From NCBI GenBank assembly GCA_028872955.1, contig JAGWNX010000021.1:1-48851 (forward strand): 48,851 bases of DNA, given 5' to 3'. Made by a program: the position numbers and the translations under genes. Position 1 is the stretch's first letter. Every line of letters starts with the position of its first letter. The notes below the pieces were generated by a model that saw only the letters and a program-made list of their open reading frames with translations, was not told where the DNA came from and searched no databases. The stretch is from Acidobacteriota bacterium (GTDB taxonomy: Bacteria > Acidobacteriota > Terriglobia > Terriglobales > Acidobacteriaceae). This document shows, piece by piece, positions 45,892-48,851 of this stretch.

Positions 45892-47510
45892 CAGTGCTTA
45901 CCTCCACCCGTAAAGGTCAGAGCCATGTTGAGCGGGACAACGGAGACGAAGAAGAGATAGCGCGAGAGCAGCACGCTGGCAAAGGCCATGACGACGGCAA
46001 AGCCGAACGCTCCGCAGAGTGCAAAGACCCCTGCCGCAGTCGCAGACATGAGGGATGCCAGCAGCGCGGGCCGCAGTGCGTGGGTGCCCAGCAGCGAAAC
46101 GGTAGCGCGGTGCTCAAATTGGGCTGACCAGCGGAGGCGCATCAGGCGAACGAACTGATTGGTGAGCACCAGCGCCGCAGCAACCACAGTTGGCCAGACC
46201 GGCAGCGCCGGGGCAGGCTGCGTGGCTGGCATGCGCAGTGCTGCGACGTGTCGAGCCAGCCAGTCCAGGCAGGGCAGCAGGGCAGTGCCCAACAGCGCGG
46301 CAGAGAGAAGGAAGTCCAGCGGCGTGTGCACCATGTTCCACGATGGCCGGGCCGGCACCAGGTAGATGAAGGCACTGGCCAACGTGCCCGCGATACCAAG
46401 CACCGCCGCGAGCCAGCCGATTGGCTGCAGCGTGGCAGCCGGCAACGCCAAAGCCGGTAGCGAAAGGACGTGCTTTGCCTGGCTGTTGAGACCGGCCCAG
46501 CAGTTGGCCGTGGTGAACAGTGAGAGGGCTACGAAGAAGAGGCCAAAGCAGAGCACCTCGCGGCTGAGCCATGACCGGCGCCACATCTTGAGTGCGCGCC
46601 ACGCATAGGCGGGGCGACCCAGATGCAGTACAGAGATGTTTAGCCCGATGGCTGCGACGACGAAAAGCAGCAGGCACAGCAGCGGCGAGGTGCGATGTGC
46701 AACCAGCGCAGCAAGCAGTGCTCCGGTGGCGGCCTGAATCATGGTGGTCATGTACACCAGCGAGAGGTGTGCGTGCTCCGGCCGTATGTGACCAGTGTCC
46801 ACGCGCTCCAGGCGTGCGCTTGCGGCCGTGGGCAGGGTGATGCGCGTGGTGGAGATGGTGTGGCCGGCGGCCGGCATGCCGGGCGACTCCGCGGCCGCGT
46901 AGTCAATGCGCCAGGCGGTCTTGTTGACGATCTCAATCTCGATCGCTGCCTCAGGACAGGCGTTGACACACGCAGGCTCCAGCCCATCGGTCAGGCGGCC
47001 GTGGCACATATCGCACTTGCCCACCACGCCGCGCTCTGCGTTGAACTGGGGCACGGAGTATGGGCAGTTCCACACGCAGTACTGGCAACCAATGCAGGCC
47101 TGCGCGGAGTGCAGCACAATCCCGGTGACGGGATCCTTGGTGTAGGCCGCAACCGGACAGCCCTTCAGGCACTCGGCGTCCAGGCAGTGGTTGCAGCCCA
47201 TGGAGAGATAGTGGCGATGCGTGTCCGGGTAGGTGCCGCCTTCAATCTCGCCGACGCGGCGCCACTGAATCGATGCCGGGTTCCCATTCTGTTCGTTGCA
47301 GGCGATCTCGCAGGAGCGGCAGCCAATGCACTTGGTCATGTTGAAGTGGAAGCGATACTGTTCGCCCTCGCGCAGCGGACGCGAGGGAAGCAGTGGCAGG
47401 GGCGAGAGCAGGCCCGCGTTCGCCGCAGGGTAGTCCTGCTCCTGCTCGGTCAGGCGCACGATGTCGTGCATCGTGGCGACTCTTGCGCGCTCTTCCAGGG
47501 GTAACGACAT
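45891..47510 (-). CDS. DmsB-DmsC fusion: four-cluster ferredoxin joined to a membrane anchor
   Basis: 539 residues from the ATG at 47510 (GGAGAA upstream; the frame opens at 47552). Residues about 50-225 form a DmsB-type electron-transfer subunit with four cysteine groups: CIGCRSCEIAC (from Cys61), CNHCLDAECLKGC, CIGCQYCVWNC and CDMCHGRL...CVNAC. Residues about 260-535 form a DmsC-like anchor with about eight helices (for example VYMTTMIQAATGALLAALV, CLLLFVVAAIGLNISVLHLGRP). DmsC anchors oxidise menaquinol. The two parts are separate genes in most organisms. The adjacent NasC-type enzyme is cytoplasmic, so the ferredoxin part should face the cytoplasm. Confidence 0.92.
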   Translation of the reverse strand: MSLPLEERARVATMHDIVRLTEQEQDYPAANAGLLSPLPLLPSRPLREGEQYRFHFNMTKCIGCRSCEIACNEQNGNPASIQWRRVGEIEGGTYPDTHRHYLSMGCNHCLDAECLKGCPVAAYTKDPVTGIVLHSAQACIGCQYCVWNCPYSVPQFNAERGVVGKCDMCHGRLTDGLEPACVNACPEAAIEIEIVNKTAWRIDYAAAESPGMPAAGHTISTTRITLPTAASARLERVDTGHIRPEHAHLSLVYMTTMIQAATGALLAALVAHRTSPLLCLLLFVVAAIGLNISVLHLGRPAYAWRALKMWRRSWLSREVLCFGLFFVALSLFTTANCWAGLNSQAKHVLSLPALALPAATLQPIGWLAAVLGIAGTLASAFIYLVPARPSWNMVHTPLDFLLSAALLGTALLPCLDWLARHVAALRMPATQPAPALPVWPTVVAAALVLTNQFVRLMRLRWSAQFEHRATVSLLGTHALRPALLASLMSATAAGVFALCGAFGFAVVMAFASVLLSRYLFFVSVVPLNMALTFTGGGKH

Positions 47511-47558
47511 CGCTGTTCTCCATTCGCCGAGGTGCCCGTTGCTACGTCCCACGCGAGG

Positions 47559-48851
47559 CTAGTAGACGTCGCGGTGATAGCGGCTCTGTTCGCGCAGTCT
47601 ACCTACGTACTCCCGCGCACCATCGTCCGACAGGCCGCCCTGTTGTTGCGCAATGGTGTGCAGCGCGGTATCCACGTCCTTGGCCATACGGGCGGCGTCT
47701 CCGCACACGTAGAGGCTGGCACCGTTCTGCAGCCACGACCACAGCGCAGTGGCCTGCTCCATCATGCGGTCCTGCACGTAGACCTTGTGCTGCTGGTCGC
47801 GAGAGAAGGCCAGGTCTAGTCGCGTCAGGTGCTGGTCGCGCAACATCGCCTCCAACTCTTCGCGGTACAGGAAGTCTGTGGCCGCGCTGCGCTCGCCGAA
47901 GAAGAGCCAATTCTGCCCGGTGCTACCCAGGGCGCGTCGCTCGTGAAGAAAGGCGCGAAACGGCGCGATGCCGGTGCCGGGACCGATCATGATGACCGGA
48001 GCATCGGCCTCGCGAGGCAGGCGGAAGCGCCGATTCGGCTGGATGAACAGCGGAAGATGGTCGCCCGTGTTGCGACGGTCCGCCAGCAGCGTGGAGCAGA
48101 CGCCGCCGCGCTGACGCTCATGCGCCTGGTAGCGAACGACCGCGACTGTCGTGTGAATCTGGCCACGGTGCGCCAGCGGACTGGACGAGATGGAGTACAG
48201 GCGCGGTGCGAGTCTGGGCAGCATGGCCACCAGGTCCGCAGGGTCATGCAGCACCTGCGGGTAGTCGTGGATCAAGTCAATCAGGCCGCGATCGTAGGTG
48301 TACTTCTCCAGGTAGGACTCATGGCCCGGCTGCAACAGTTGGAATAGGCCCTGACACTGGCCGATCGTGGCATAGGCTTCAATCATCTTGCGGTTCAGAC
48401 GTGTAATCTGCAGGTGATTCAACAGCGCATCGTAGAGCGTCGTTTGCGACTTGGCCAACTGCACGGGGATCTGCCCGCTGAAATGCAGCGAGTACAGAAG
48501 CTCCTGCACCAGCGCAGGATCATTCTGCGGCACAATGCCACAGGCATCGCCAGCCTCGTAGGCGATGCCGGAGTTCTCAATGTCAAAGGCGAAGTGCATC
48601 GTCTGCTTGCTGGAGACCGTTGCAGTCAGCGCCCGCTTCTCCACAACACGCGCAAGAAACGGCCGCTCGCGGCTGGCGACCGGTGCTCGGTCGTCCTCCG
48701 GTTCAGGTGCAGCCTCGGCATTTGAGGCTGCCAACTGCGGCTGCGTGCTGCCCGGTGTGGGAGCGCTGGTGCGCGACGGCTGGTGCTGCACCAGTTCCCC
48801 CAGTCGCTGGAACAGCGCGCTCTTCCACGTGGCATAGGGCTCGTCAAAGTC
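47559..48851 (-). CDS. CysJ-like NADPH diflavin reductase (N-terminus beyond the window)
   Basis: 430 residues are visible; the frame stays open to the window edge. The first residues (DFDEPYATWKSALFQRLG) look like the end of a flavodoxin domain, as in sulfite reductase flavoprotein CysJ. A Pro/Ala/Glu linker follows, then the FAD domain (PRLYSISSSPLAHRGQIHTTVA; GGVCSTLLADR) and the NADPH domain (MIGPGTGIAPFRAFLHER; FFGERSAATDF; YVCGDAARMAKDV; ending with a Tyr at the flavin stack). It passes electrons from NADPH to an acceptor, here probably the nitrate reductase. The DmsBC-like gene follows after 48 bases. Confidence 0.9.
   Translation of the reverse strand, partial: DFDEPYATWKSALFQRLGELVQHQPSRTSAPTPGSTQPQLAASNAEAAPEPEDDRAPVASRERPFLARVVEKRALTATVSSKQTMHFAFDIENSGIAYEAGDACGIVPQNDPALVQELLYSLHFSGQIPVQLAKSQTTLYDALLNHLQITRLNRKMIEAYATIGQCQGLFQLLQPGHESYLEKYTYDRGLIDLIHDYPQVLHDPADLVAMLPRLAPRLYSISSSPLAHRGQIHTTVAVVRYQAHERQRGGVCSTLLADRRNTGDHLPLFIQPNRRFRLPREADAPVIMIGPGTGIAPFRAFLHERRALGSTGQNWLFFGERSAATDFLYREELEAMLRDQHLTRLDLAFSRDQQHKVYVQDRMMEQATALWSWLQNGASLYVCGDAARMAKDVDTALHTIAQQQGGLSDDGAREYVGRLREQSRYHRDVY

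Overview
The window looks like chromosome from an Acidobacteriota member, probably class Terriglobia (Acidobacteriaceae; Terriglobus, Granulicella or Edaphobacter-like). This is inferred from gene content, not from a database search. The signs are high GC, a CRTAC1/ASPIC-UnbV protein, a large ligand-propeller histidine kinase, an ECF sigma operon ending in B-box and DUF4097 proteins, palindromic GGGTGCCCCATCC-type intergenic repeats, RHS debris and many plant-polysaccharide enzymes.

Layout. 1-3576: distal half of an rRNA operon (last bases of a probable tRNA-Ala, spacer, 23S, 5S, terminator), with 23S enclosed by a long complementary processing stem. 3708-7100: a scrapyard holding a broken amidohydrolase, an IS3-family remnant with its frameshift site still visible, an RHS fragment, a direct-repeat pair bracketing that debris, a small membrane protein and REP-like palindromes. 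7106-11714 (minus): ECF sigma, zinc-finger anti-sigma, B-box membrane protein and DUF4097 protein, tightly overlapped. 11843-16254: Cu/Zn SOD, a serine carboxypeptidase, thymidine kinase, a YbjQ protein and trpD. 16420-19923: sucCD, a 53-residue membrane protein, ndk and a HAD phosphatase. 19986-22487: secreted SGNH esterase and secreted aldose 1-epimerase. 22630-28181: LarA-like racemase, propeller histidine kinase, NarL-type regulator and a secreted protein, forming one coupled operon. 28479-30338: CRTAC1 protein.

30384-40944 is a pentose/rhamnose utilisation locus: a LacI regulator divergent from ribulokinase, then a MqnC-like radical SAM enzyme, a GH39-like glycosidase, an atypical arabinose isomerase and a large GH78 rhamnosidase. 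Two LacI-type operator candidates precede ribulokinase and the glycosidase. 40996-48851 (minus) is a nitrate locus: a CysJ-like diflavin reductase (cut by the window edge), a DmsB-DmsC fusion, a cytoplasmic NasC-type molybdoenzyme, a NarK/NasA transporter and an ArsB-type permease.

The best candidates for something undescribed are (1) the nitrate reductase cluster, which pairs one catalytic subunit with both an NADPH diflavin reductase and a membrane quinol-type DmsBC fusion; (2) the ECF sigma/anti-sigma/B-box/DUF4097 operon, a likely envelope-stress module; and (3) the LarA/propeller-kinase operon. The debris field after the rRNA operon is the most structurally unusual stretch.
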